Notes under the pieces: generated by a model | The model's input: only the letters and a program-made list of their open reading frames with translations | What the model was told of the DNA's origin: nothing | Database searches by the model: none | Part shown: piece after piece, positions 46,564 to 56,880 of the stretch | Numbering within the stretch: the stretch's first letter is position 1 | Layout: each line of letters begins with the position of its first letter | Translations under genes and position numbers: made by a program | NCBI GenBank assembly: GCA_036250195.1 | Contig: JAVHZZ010000003.1 | Coordinates: forward strand, 57,990,289-58,054,288 | Direction: 5' to 3' | Length of the DNA stretch: 64,000 bases | Origin: Mixophyes australis | Taxonomy: Eukaryota; Chordata; Amphibia; Anura; Limnodynastidae

Positions 46564-47760
46564 GGCATGCAGTATTCGCTCCATAAGACGCACACACTTT
46601 TTCCCCCACTTTTTTGGGGGGAAAAAGTGCATCTTATGGAGCAAAAAATACGGTATGTATCAAAATAATAGGCTGTAAGGGGTGAATGGGGAGGAGGTGC
46701 AGGTGGGCAGAGAAGGAAGATAAAAGTGGCAAAGAGGCAATGTGGCTTGACAAACTGGGTGGATATTAGAGATGAAGTATGTTTGTTTGGCAAAAGAAAA
46801 TGCTGTAAGATGAAGGATGAATTTTAAGTGGAGGAAATTGGGATAAGAATGAAATCTCTTCCAGAGCACTTTTGCAGGTAGTGGTTTGGGTGTGAAATGA
46901 TTGGGGTTTGAATTGTTGGAGACGGTATGTGGTGGTCGAAGTGAATGTTTTGCTGTAGATAGAGGCAACATGATTAGTTCAGAAGAGTGTAGTCATAGGG
47001 AAAATTAGTTGTTTTACTGAAAATGAGATGTGGATTAGGTCAAGAGCATTAAGTTTCACTGTGCATGTGTGGAGTCTGGTCCAGGGGGAGTGCATGAGGT
47101 AAAGTCAGGCTGAAGAAAAGCAGGTTGTAGTTGGAGAGTGGCAAGGCTATGTTGGTGAAACTAGAGATGGAGCAACGGTGGGAGAAGAGAAGGTCAAGGA
47201 AGTGTCCATCACAGTTGTTTGGGGAAGATGAGGTCCATTGAGAGAGACCAATGGAGGTAGTAAATGAAAGCAGTTTAGAGGTAGCAAATACAGTGGGGTT
47301 ATCAATAGGAATGTTGAAATCATCTAATATGAGTGTAGGCAGGTTAAAAGATAGGAAATAAGTGAGCCAGGCAGCAATGTTGTTAGGGGATTTTTTTCAG
47401 AGGGTAGTCTTGGGTCATGGGGCTTGGATAGAGTAGAATGTCTATTCCACCACCATGTCTGTTTCTGGATCTGGGAGTGTGGTCGAGGAAGAGTCTCCCA
47501 TAGAAGAGAGCTGCAGGGGATATAGTGTCAAATGAGCTGAAACAGGTTTCTGTAATGTCAAAGAGGTTGAAGAATTTAGAAATGAATAGACCATGATTGG
47601 ATGCATATATGTTACAAACAAATATGACATTCCAAAGTGCACAGGAGAAAGGAAATGAGGGTAATAGGGATATGTGAATAAGGTTCACAGGATAAAAATA
47701 TGGTGGATGGAATGTTTTAGGGTGGAGCGACAGCATACATTTGTTTTGGATTTGATTGAA

Positions 47761-48720
47761 TTTATATTACCCACAATTATTTTTATTTTAATCACCAATT
47801 TTTTTATCTTCATATCCATGGCACAGCCATGGATACCAGATTTAGTTTTGCCAGTTATTTGTCAATTTATGCCAATCTTTATATTGGAATTTTTGGAGAC
47901 CAATTAATTTGGACTAGGTCCATTTGGCGTGAGACTAATGTCTTATTATTCATCTGGAATTGTGTGGTTCTTTCATTGATAGATTTATTAATTATTTAAA
48001 CATAAATATTTTTCAGTTACAAGTTATGCCCACTTATAATGCAGAAAAGGTCAACTATGTGGACATCAATCATCGTTCCCGATAATGCCATTTACACCAT
48101 AATTTTACATAAATCAGTAGATACCAATAATTTCCATAGCCAACACTATACATTTTGGATAATAATACCAAAAGTCAACTGAGAAGGCTAAGATGATGGT
48201 GATGGTGTACTAACAGAAATACCTTTATAACATAATTACATAATCTGAGAACTTTTACCACCCAGTTTCTACATTAGTAAGCAGAGGTTTAGCAACGTGA
48301 AAAGAACCAGTGCCTGTACAATAAGCACTTGGGTAACCCAAAAACCTATTACATATTTTGAATGCAGGAGCAATACCTGCAAATTTATTATACATATGAA
48401 TCAAAATATCAATCTATTGTTTGCTAAACTATCTTATAATATTAAATGATTCATTAACTGCAACACTTCCTATATCATTTAACTCCTAAAGTGTAGCCTA
48501 TACTATGTAAGTCTTACTACATGTCGCTTAAGAAATAGTTTTCTTGAACATAGAAGGAGTATCATGAAGAATTCAAAAACACATAGTATTTCAATGCAGT
48601 TTTCCATACATCAACAAAGTAGTCACAGCTTTATTTAGACTAACAGATATTGACTATGTCAAGCCTACTAGTAAAGGACATAAAAGTTATAACAAATCAT
48701 GTGAAAGGGAGTCCTTTTGA
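47761..48720. other. Non-coding, nothing recognised
   Basis: AT-rich DNA between the LINE and the large hAT element. Confidence 0.45.
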
Positions 48721-48744
48721 ATTTTTAATAGGGATGAGCGCACT

Positions 48745-48887
48745 CGGATTTCCTGAATCCGAGCCCACCCGAACGTTGCGGATCCGAGTCGGATCCGAGA
48801 CAGATCCGGGTATTGGCGCCAAATTCAAAAGTGAAACTGAGGCTCTGACTCATAATCCCGTTGTCGGATCTCGCGATACTCGGATCC
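48745..48887. promoter_or_regulatory. 5' subterminal ATCCG/CGGAT cluster
   Basis: Nine ATCCG or CGGAT motifs in about 140 bp, several as the palindrome CGGATCCG. A matching cluster of five lies at the other end (56467-56565). Repeated subterminal motifs in both ends of hAT elements are typical transposase binding sites; the role here is inferred. Confidence 0.7.
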
Positions 48888-48917
48888 TATAAATTCCCCG
48901 CTAGTCGCCGCCATCTT
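48813..48917 (+). promoter_or_regulatory. Promoter of the hAT transposase
   Basis: In order: TTGGCGCCAA (48813-48822, an E2F-like palindrome), TCTCGCGA (48869-48876, the core of the vertebrate TCTCGCGAGA promoter motif), TATAAA (48888-48893) and GCCGCCATCTT (48907-48917), which is a good YY1 site in reverse. YY1 sites of this kind sit at transcription starts, and the spacing of about 20-25 bp from the TATA box fits. The transposase gene lies downstream on the same strand, with the 340-bp repeats between as a probable 5' UTR or intron. Confidence 0.65.
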
Positions 48918-48952
48918 CACTCGGGCATTGATCAGGGTAGAGGGAGGGTGTG

Positions 48953-49095
48953 TTAGGTGGTCCTCTGTGCTGTTTAGTTCTGTGCTGTTTAGTTCTGTGC
49001 TGTTTAGTTCTGTGCTGTTTAGTTCTGTGCTGTGCTGTGCTGTGCTGTGCTGTTTAGTGCTGTGCTGTGCTGTGCTGTGCTGTGCTGTGTTCTGC
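48953..49095. repeat. TTTAGTTCTGTGCTG and TGTGC short tandem repeats
   Basis: Four tandem CTGTTTAGTTCTGTG units followed by runs of TGTGC. The ORF 48928-49224 is a frame through these. Confidence 0.9.
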
Positions 49096-50420
49096 AGTAT
49101 CAGTCCAGTGGTGCTGTGTGCTGTGCTCTGTCCTTCTGAGGTCAGTGGTGCTGCTGGGTCCTGTGCTGTGTCCTGTTCAGTCCAGTGGTGCTGTGTCCTG
49201 TGCTCTGTGCTTCTAAGGGCATAGTTATTTCCCCAATATTCCCCTGTGTTTAAAAAAATTAAAAAATTTTTTTTAAAAAAATACCAAAAACTACTTTAAT
49301 ATTTTTTAATTACCACAAAATTTGCACAACCAATCCTGCAGTATAAGCCCATTGGTACTGCAATATTACCAAGTTCACACATTCAGCAGTAAAAGTCCAG
49401 TGGTACTGCAATATTACAAAGTTTACACATTCTGCAGTATCAGTCCAGTGGTGCTGTGTCCTGTGCTCTGTCCTGCTGAGTTCCGTAGTGCTGCTGGGTC
49501 CTGTGCCGTGTCCTGTTCAGTCCAGTGGTGCTGTGTCCTGTGCTCTGTGCTTCTAAGGGCATAGTTATTTCCCCATTATTCCCAAGTTTTTAAAAAATAA
49601 AAAAAAAGTAAAAAAAAATAAAAAATTAAAAAAAAAAAAAAATATATAATAATTATAACCAAATTTGCAAAACCAATCCTGCAGTATAAGTCCATTGGTA
49701 CTGTAATATTACCAAGTTCACACATTCAGCAGTAAAAGTCCAGTGGTACTGCAATATTACAAAGTTTACACATTCTGCAGTATCAGTCCAGTGGTGCTGT
49801 GTCCTGTGCTATGTCCTGCTGAGTTCCGTAGTGCTGCTGGGTCCTGTGCCGTGTCCTGTTCAGTCCAGTGGTGCTGTGTCCTGTGCTCTGTGCTTCTAAG
49901 GGCATAGTTATTTCCCCAATATTCCCCTGTGTTTAAAAAAATAAAAAAAAGTTTTTTTAAAAAATACCAAAAACTACTTTAATATTTTTTAATTACCACC
50001 AAATTTGCAAAACCAATCCTGCAGTATAAGCCCATTGGTACTGCAATATTACCAAGTTCACACATTCAGCAGTAAAAGTCCAGTGGTACTGCAATATTGC
50101 AAAGTTTACACATTCTGCAGTATCAGTCCAGTGGTGCTGTGTCCTGTGCTCTGTCCTGCTGAGTTCCGTAGTGCTGCTGGATCCTGTGCCGTGTCCTGTT
50201 CAGTCCAGTGGTGCTGTGTCCTGTGCTCTGTGCTTCTAAGGGCATAGTTATTTCCCCACTATTCCCAAGTTTTTTAAAAATAAGAAAAAAGTAAAAAAAA
50301 ATAAAAAATTAAAAAAAAAAAAAATATATAATAATTATAACCAAATTTGTAAAACCAATCCAGCAGTATAAGTCCATTGGTACTGCAATATTACCAAGTT
50401 CACACATTCTGCAGTATCTT
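49096..50420. repeat. ~340-bp tandem repeat, 3.5-4 copies
   Basis: The landmark GGGCATAGTTATTTCCCC recurs at 49217, 49557, 49900 and 50240, a period of 340-343 bp. Each unit contains CAGTCCAGTGGTGCTGTG, the pair AGTCCATTGGTACTG / AGTCCAGTGGTACTG and an A-rich tract with a variable A-run. Units 2 and 4 share one A-tract type, units 1 and 3 another, so the array may have grown as a 680-bp dimer. Three near-identical 80-codon ORFs come from it. Confidence 0.93.
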
Positions 50421-50432
50421 GTGCTACATATA

Positions 50433-53432
50433 ATGGAGACCAAAAATTTGGAGGATAAAGTAGGGAAAGATCAAGACCCACTTCCTCCTAATGCTGAAGC
50501 TGCTGCCACTAGTCATGACATAGACGATGAAATGCCATCAACGTCGTCTTCCAAGCCCGATGCCCAATCTCGTAGTACCGGGCATGTAAAATCCAAAAAG
50601 CCCAAGTTAAGAAAAAGTAGCAAAAAGAGAAACTTAAAATCATCTGAGGAGAAACGTAAAGTTGCCAATATGCCATTTACGACACGGAGTGGCAAGGAAC
50701 GGCTTAGGCCCTGGCCCGTGTTCATGACTAGTGGTTCAGCTTCACCCACGGATCTTAGCCCTCCTCCTCCTCCCCCCCCTACAAAAAATTGAAGAGAGTT
50801 ATGCTGTCAGCAACAAAACAGCAAACAACTCTGCCTTCTAAAGAGAAATTATCACAAATCCCCAAGGCGAGTCCAAGCGTGTTGGTGGTTGTCAAGCCTG
50901 ACCTTCCCATCACTGTACTTCCCATCACTGTACGGGAAGAGGTGGCTCGGGAGGAGGCTATTGATGATGTAGCTGGCGCTGTGGAGGAACTTGATGATGA
51001 GGATGGTGATGTGGTTATTGTAAATGAGGCACCAGGGGGGGAAACAGCTGATGTCCATGGGATGAAAAAGCCCATCGTCATGCCTGGTCAGAAGACCAAA
51101 AAATGCACCTCTTCGGTCTGGAGTTATTTTTATCCAAATCCAGACAACCAATGTATGGCAATATGTAGCTTATGTAAAGCTCAAATAAGCAGGGGTAAGG
51201 ATCTTGCCCACCTAGGAACATCCTCCCTTATACGTCACCTGAATAACCTTCATAGTTCAGTGGTTAGTTCAGGAACTGGGGCTAGGACCCTCATCGGTAC
51301 AGGGACACCTAAATCCCGTGGTCCAGTTGGATACACACCAGCAACACCCTCCTCGTCAACTTCCTCCACAATCTCCATCAGATTCAGTCCTGCAGCCCAA
51401 GTCAGCAGCCAGACTGAGTCCTCCTCAATACGGGATTCATCCGAGGAATCCTGCAGCGGTACGCCTACTACTGCCACTGCTGCTGTTGCTGCTGTTAGTC
51501 GGTCATCTTCCCAGAGGGGAAGTCGTAAGACCGCTAAGTCTTTCACCAAACAATTGACCGTCCAACAGTCGTTTGCCATGACCACCAAATACGATAGTAG
51601 TCACCCTATTGCAAAGCGTATAACTGCGGCTGTAACTGCAATGTTGGTGTTAGACGTGCGCCCGGTGTCCGCCATCAGTGGAGTGGGATTTAGAGGGTTG
51701 ATGGAGGTATTGTGTCCCCGGTACCAAATCCCCTCGAGATTCCACTTCACTAGGCAGGCGATACCAAAAATGTACGATCAAGTGTCCTCAGTGCTCTTAA
51801 AAATGCGGTTGTACCCACTGTCCACTTAACCACGGACATGTGGACAAGTGGTTCTGGGCAAACGAAGGACTATATGACTGTGACAGCCCACTGGGTTGAT
51901 GTGTCCCCTTCCGCAGCAACAGCAACAGCTGCATCAGTAGCAGCATCTACAAAATGGCTGCTCATGCAAAGGCAGGCAACATTGTGCATTACAGGCTTTA
52001 ATAAGAGGCACAACGCTGACAACATATTAGAGAAAATGAGGGAAATTATCTCCCAGTGGCTTACCCCACTTAGACTCTCATGGGGATTTGTGGTGTCAGA
52101 CAATGCCAGTAACATTGTGCGGGCATTAAATATGGGCAATTTCCAGCACGTCCCATGTTTTGCCCACACCATTAATTTGGTGGTGCAGCATTACCTCAAG
52201 AGTGACAGGGGTGTGCAGGAGATGCTTGCGGTGGCCCGCAAAATTGCTGGACACTTTCGGCATTCAGCCAGTGCCTACCGCAGACTAGAGGCACATCAAA
52301 AAAGCTTGAACCTGCCCTGCCATCACCTCAAACAAGAGGTTGTGACGCGCTGGAACTCCACCCTCTATATGCTGCAGAGGATGGAGGAGCAGCAAAAGGC
52401 CATTCAGGCCTACACAGCCACCTACGACATAGGCAAAGGAGTGGGGATGCGCCTGAGTCAAGCGCAGTGGAGACTGATTTCCGTGTTGTGCAAGGTTCTG
52501 CAGCCATTTGAACTTGCCACACGAGAAGTCAGTTCCGACACTGCCAGCTTGAGTCAGGTCATTCCCCTGATCAGGCTGTTGCAGAAGCAGCTGGAGAAAG
52601 TGAGGGAGGAGCTGGTAAGCCATTGCGATTACACCAAGCATGTAGCTCTTGTGGATGTAGCCCTTCGTACGCTTTGCCAGGATCCGAGGGTGGTCACTCT
52701 TTTAAAGTCAGAGGAATACATTCTGGCCACCGTGCTCGATCCTCGGTTTAAAGCGTATGTTGTGTCTCTGTTTCCGGCGGACACAAGTCTACAGCGGTGC
52801 AAAGACCTGCTGGTCAGGAGATTGTCCTCTGAAGAGGACCGTGACATGCCAACAGCTCCACCCTCATTTTCTTCCACATCTATGGCTGCGAGGAAAAAGC
52901 TCAGTTTTCCCAAAAGAGGCACTGGCGGGGATGCTGATAACATCTGGTCCGGACTGAAGGACCTGCCAACCATTGCAGACATGTCTACTCTCGCTGCATT
53001 GGATGCTGTGACAATAGAAAAAATTGTGGATGATTACTTTGCTGACACCATCCAAGTAGACATGTCAGACAGTCCATATTGTTACTGGCAGGAAAAAAGG
53101 CAGTTTGGAAGCCCCTGTACAAACTGGCTCTATTTTACCTGAGTTGTCCCCCCTCCAGTGTGTACTCGGAAAGAGTTTTTAGTGCAGCGGGGAACCTGGT
53201 CAGTGAGCGGCGAAGGAGGTTGCTTCCTCACAACGTTGAAAAAATGATGTTTATAAAAATGAATAATCAATTCCTCAATGAAGTACAGCACTGCCCTCCA
53301 GATACTACAGAGGGACCTGTGGTTGTGGAGTCCAGCGGGGACGAATTGATAATGTGTGATGAGGAGGAAGTACACACTGTAGGGGGAGAGGAATCAGAGG
53401 TTGAGGATGAGGACGACATCTTGCCTCAGTAG
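50433..53432 (+). pseudogene. BED-finger hAT transposase, frameshifted
   Basis: Three open frames run colinearly: 50433-50792, 50789-51829 and 51838-53142, with the last part in 53079-53432. The first is basic and serine-rich. The second has a BED finger near residues 108-155 (VWSYFYPN, CSLCKAQIS, RHLNNLH). The third opens with TTDMWTS (first catalytic Asp at 51835) and has SDNASN (second Asp at 52099) and CFAHTINLVV. The C-terminal part has the hAT dimerisation block (YLSCPPSSVYSERVFSAAG) with the probable catalytic Glu at 53169. Shifts fall near 50780, 51795 and 53090, at or beside homopolymer runs. It resembles the ZBED-type hAT family. Stop codons other than those after the shifts are absent. 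Confidence 0.9.
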
Positions 53433-54070
53433 AGCCTGTTTAGTCTGTACAGGGAGAGATGAATAGCTTTTTTGGTGTGGGGGCCCAAACAAACCAATCA
53501 TTTCAGTCAAAGTTGTTTGGTAGGCCCTGTCGCTGAAATGATTTGTGTGTTAAAGTGTGCATGTCCTATTTCAACAGCAGACCTCTCAACTGCAGCTCAT
53601 CCCTCCTCTGCGGGGATAATGTCTCCTGTGCTCTGACACGTCACTCTGTGTACTCTCAGCCTCAGGATCTGACACTACAGCTTTCATGCCTCTTGTAGCA
53701 GCCCTCACTCCAGGGCCTCTTCCATGTGCAGTGTCCCCCTCTCTCTTGGGTTCACTATAGTGGCATGGAGTTCTCCCCCATCATCCAGGGCACACATTCC
53801 TTGCCCTGGCTCAGTCACCACGCTCAGACTTCCAGGCAATGCTGGGGGAGCCTGGGAGCTTCCACCCCAGGTCCCCAGCTACAACTCTCCTCTCCTGTGT
53901 CTTCTCTCTCTTTCTGACACTTTAAAGATCGTGCCTTTAAATGAAAAAGTCAGTCTTCATTGCACGACTATGTGCAAGTGCAACAGGGACATTTTTTTGG
54001 GTTTACAAAGTCAAACAATAACACTACGACCCTGTCTGTCTGGGGTCTGTCAATGACGAATTGTCTGGAG
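53433..54070. other. 3' flank of the transposase, no feature named
   Basis: A GC-richer stretch at about 53580-53940 (CTCAACTGCAGCTCATCCC to CTTTCTGACACTTTAAAG) differs in composition from its surroundings and may be a separate old insertion; no ends were found. Confidence 0.4.
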
Positions 54071-54350
54071 CATGTTTGGAGGAGGTATTGTGGCCCCGGT
54101 ATCAAATTGGGTACTGGGGCCACCCCACTATGCAGTCCAGATACTTGTTTGGTGGAATTCCGACACGTGGAGGGTTTTTAAATTATATTGTGGCCTCGGT
54201 ATCAAATTGGGTACCGGGGCCACCCCACTACGCAGTCCAGATACTTGTTTGGTGGAATTCTGACACGTGAAGGGTTTTTTAATTATATTGTGGCCTCGGT
54301 ACCAAATTGTGTACCGGGGCCACCACACTACGCAGTCAAGATAGATAGAT
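54071..54350. repeat. ~110-bp repeat, three copies
   Basis: Units start with GTATTGTGGCCCCGGTATC or TATTGTGGCCTCGGTATC and contain ACTACGCAGTCCAGATACTT and GGTGGAATTCTGACACGTG. The shared CTACGCAGTCCAG and the following TTTTTAATTATATTGTGG link them to the 77-bp array downstream. Confidence 0.9.
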
Positions 54351-54423
54351 GCGTATCATAGATAAAGTACATTCAGTGGTGTGGGGCAAATTGAAAAATA
54401 TTCCAAATGCACTGACATTATCA

Positions 54424-54488
54424 AAAACAAGAGGTTGTCACACGCTAAAACTCCAACATGTATATGATGGAGAGGATGGAGGAGCAGC
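54424..54488 (+). pseudogene. Copied fragment of the transposase gene
   Basis: AACAAGAGGTTGTCACACGC followed by AAAACTCCAAC and GAGAGGATGGAGGAGCAGC matches the transposase coding region at 52331-52393 (AACAAGAGGTTGTGACGCGC, GGAACTCCACC, CAGAGGATGGAGGAGCAGC) along its length, with about ten differences and without a useful reading frame. Confidence 0.85.
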
Positions 54489-54519
54489 CGTATGTGTAGT
54501 GTAATGCAGATCTGTTGAA

Positions 54520-56292
54520 GGTTTTTTATATATTTTATTGTGGTGCCCAGTGCCCACTCCTCTACGCAGTCCAGGTACATTTATTGGTGCGAATCATAAA
54601 AGTTCAGGGTTTTTAATATATCTTGTGGTGACCCACTCCTCTACGCAGTCCAGGTACATTTATTGGTGCGATTCATAAAAGTTCAGGGTTTTTAATATAT
54701 TGTGGTGACCCACTCCTCTACGCAGTCCAGGTACATTTATTGGTGCGAATCATAAAAGTTCAGGGTTTTTAATATATCTTGTGGTGACCCACTCCTCTAC
54801 GCAGTCCAGGTACAATTATTGGTGCGAATCATAAAAGTTCAGGGTTTTTAATATATTGTGGTGACCCACTCCTCTACGCAGGCCAGGTACATTTATTGGT
54901 GCGAATCATAAAAGTTGATGGTTTTCTTATTATATATATTGTGGTGACCCACTCCTCTACGCAGTCCAGGTACATTTATTGGTGCGATTCATAAAAGTTC
55001 AGGGTTTTTAATATATTGTGGTGACCCACTCCTCTACGCAGTCCAGGTACATTTATTGGTGCGAATCATAAAAGTTCAGGGTTTTTAATATATCTTGTGG
55101 TGACCCACTCCTCTACGCAGTCCAGGTACAATTATTGGTGCGAATCATAAAAGTTCAGGGTTTTTAATATATTGTGGTGACCCACTCCTCTACGCAGGCC
55201 AGGTACATTTATTGGTGCGAATCATAAAAGTTGATGGTTTTCTTATTATATATATTGTGGTGACCCACTCCTCTACGCAGTCCAGGTACATTTATTGGTG
55301 CAATTCATAAAAGTTCAGGGTTTTTAATATATTGTGGTGACCCACTCCTCTACGCAGTCCAGGTACATTTATTGGTGCGAATCATAAAAGTTCAGGGTTT
55401 TTAATATATCTTGTGGTGACCCACTCCTCTACGCAGTCCAGGTACAATTATTGGTGCGAATCATAAAAGTTCAGGGTTTTTAATATATTGTGGTGACCCA
55501 CTCCTCTACGCAGTCCAGGTACAATTATTGGTGCGAATCATAAAAGTTCAGGGTTTTTAAGATATTGTGGTGACCCACTCCTCTACGCAGTCCAGGTACA
55601 ATTATTGGTGCGAATCATAAAAGTTCAGGGTTTTTAAGATATTGTGGTGACCCACTCCTCTACGCAGTCCAGGTACATTTATTGGTGCGAATCATAAAAG
55701 TTCAGGGTTTTTAATATATCTTGTGGTGACCCACTCCTCTACGCAGTCCAGGTACAATTATTGGTGCGAATCATAAAAGTTCAGGGTTTTTAATATATTG
55801 TGGTGACCCACTCCTCTACGCAGTCCAGGTACAATTATTGGTGCGAATCATAAAAGTTCAGGGTTTTTAATATATTGTGGTGACCCACTCCTCTACGCAG
55901 TCCAGGTACAATTATTGGTGCGAATCATAAAAGTTCAGGGTTTTTAAGATATTGTGGTGACCCACTCCTCTACGCAGTCCAGGTACAATTATTGGTGGGA
56001 ATCATAAAAGTTCAGGGTTTTTAAGATATTGTGGTGACCCACTCCTCTACGCAGTCCAGGTACAATTATTGGTGGGAATCATAAAAGTTCAGGGTTTTTA
56101 AGATATTGTGGTGACCCACTCCTCTACGCAGTCCAGGTACAATTATTGGTGCGAATCATAAAAGTTCAGGGTTTTTAAGATATTGTGGTGACCCACTCCT
56201 CTACGCAGTCCAGGTACAATTATTGGTGCGAATCATAAAAGTTCAGGGTTTTTAATATATATTGTGGTGACCCACTCCTCTACGCAGTCCAG
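54520..56292. repeat. 77-bp satellite-like array, about 23 copies
   Basis: Unit: TATTGTGGTGACCCACTCCT, then CTACGCAGTCCAGGTACATT, TATTGGTGCGAATCATAAAA and GTTCAGGGTTTTTAATA. Variants: ATATCTTGTGG insertions, AAGATATTG, ACAATTATTGG and GTTGATGGTTTTCTTATTA. The variants recur in the same order more than once (54.70-54.95 and 55.02-55.26 kb), showing higher-order duplication of blocks of several units. Confidence 0.95.
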
Positions 56293-56466
56293 AAAGATAC
56301 CTTGTTGCAACGTTTTGGACTAATAACTATATTGTGAGGTGTTCAGAATACACTGTAAATTAGTGGAAATGCTTGTTATTGAATGTTATTGAGGTTAATA
56401 ATAGCCTAGGAGTGAAAATAAGCACAAAAACTTGATTTTTAAACTTTTTATGTTTTTTTCAAAAAA

Positions 56467-56607
56467 AATCCGAATCCAATACCTTAAATCCGAACCGAGA
56501 CCTTTCGTCAAGTGTTTTGCGAGACAAATCCGAACCTCAAAAATAACGAAAATCCGGATCCAAAACACAAAACACGAGACCTCAAAAGTCGCCGGTGCAC
56601 ATCCCTA
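56467..56607. promoter_or_regulatory. 3' subterminal ATCCG cluster and TIR
   Basis: Five ATCCG/CGGAT motifs, mostly as AAATCCGAA, and the inverted tip ending CATCCCTA. Confidence 0.7.
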
Positions 56608-56615
56608 ATTTTTAA

Positions 56616-56880
56616 TATTGCTATTTTACAATATTTTTGGTCTTAATGAGTCAATTTTGTTCAGTATCAATCATACTGTATATCAGTATACAAGTACGTT
56701 TATTATCTTATTTAATGTATTAGTTATGTCAACTTTTGTTTTGGTATATTCATTTTACCAAGTTGCTTAAGATATATACTTTATCTGTGTTATTTATTAA
56801 TCGACTCATTGTTATAATCAACTCTTCAGTTTTAGTAATCTATTTAGCTCGGCTATTCTCTTGCATTGAGTAACATATAC
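56616..56880. other. Genomic DNA between hAT element and LTR
   Basis: AT-rich; nothing recognised. It represents the flank into which the retrovirus integrated. Confidence 0.5.

Larger units (their letters stand above)
45737..46653. mobile_element. MITE with TTCGCTCCATAAGACGCAC ends, nested in the LINE
   Basis: The left end CCGTATTTTTCGCTCCATAA and right end TTATGGAGCAAAAAATACGG are inverted copies, flanked by TA on both sides (45735-45736 and 46654-46655), as for Tc1/mariner-type targets. It contains a CA-rich minisatellite and a 248-bp palindrome but no transposase. The LINE continues on both sides, so this insertion is younger than the LINE. Confidence 0.88.
43690..47760 (-). pseudogene. 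Near-full-length decayed L2-type LINE
   Basis: Minus-strand remnants appear in the right order. Endonuclease N-terminus at 47736-47383: SCALWNVIFVCNIYA, then ITETCFSSFD, then RNRHGGGIDILL, matching the NxRSxxNK, LTETWL and RGGGVGIL motifs. Middle part near 46971-46660 (AFSFAKQTYFISNI). RT at 45352-44951: SDFSPQHATETAL, ILLDLSANFENIDH, RVPQVSVL. RT catalytic motif YVDD in YHHYVDDNKIY near 44930. Then RLDYCNILLSGIP. The A-box Asp is kept, but stops and shifts break the frame throughout. The 3' UTR runs to about 43690. Nested elements lie at 45737-46653 and 44027-44114. Confidence 0.87.
48729..56607 (+). mobile_element. Complete 7.9-kb hAT transposon
   Basis: Bounded by the perfect 8-bp duplication ATTTTTAA (48721-48728 and 56608-56615). 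Its tips are TAGGGATGAGCGCACTCGG and, inverted, TAGGGATGTGCACCGGCGA: about 12 bp of clear TIR starting TAGGGATG. It contains a promoter-like 5' segment, ~340-bp tandem repeats, a BED-finger hAT transposase on the plus strand, and a 77-bp satellite-like array. At 7.9 kb it is longer than the 2.5-5 kb usual for autonomous hAT elements; the tandem arrays account for most of the excess. The perfect duplication suggests a fairly recent insertion. Confidence 0.95.

Noticed and set aside
50513..53375. Several minus-strand ORFs over the hAT transposase
   Set aside because: Shadows of the plus-strand coding region; the domain matches are all on the plus strand.
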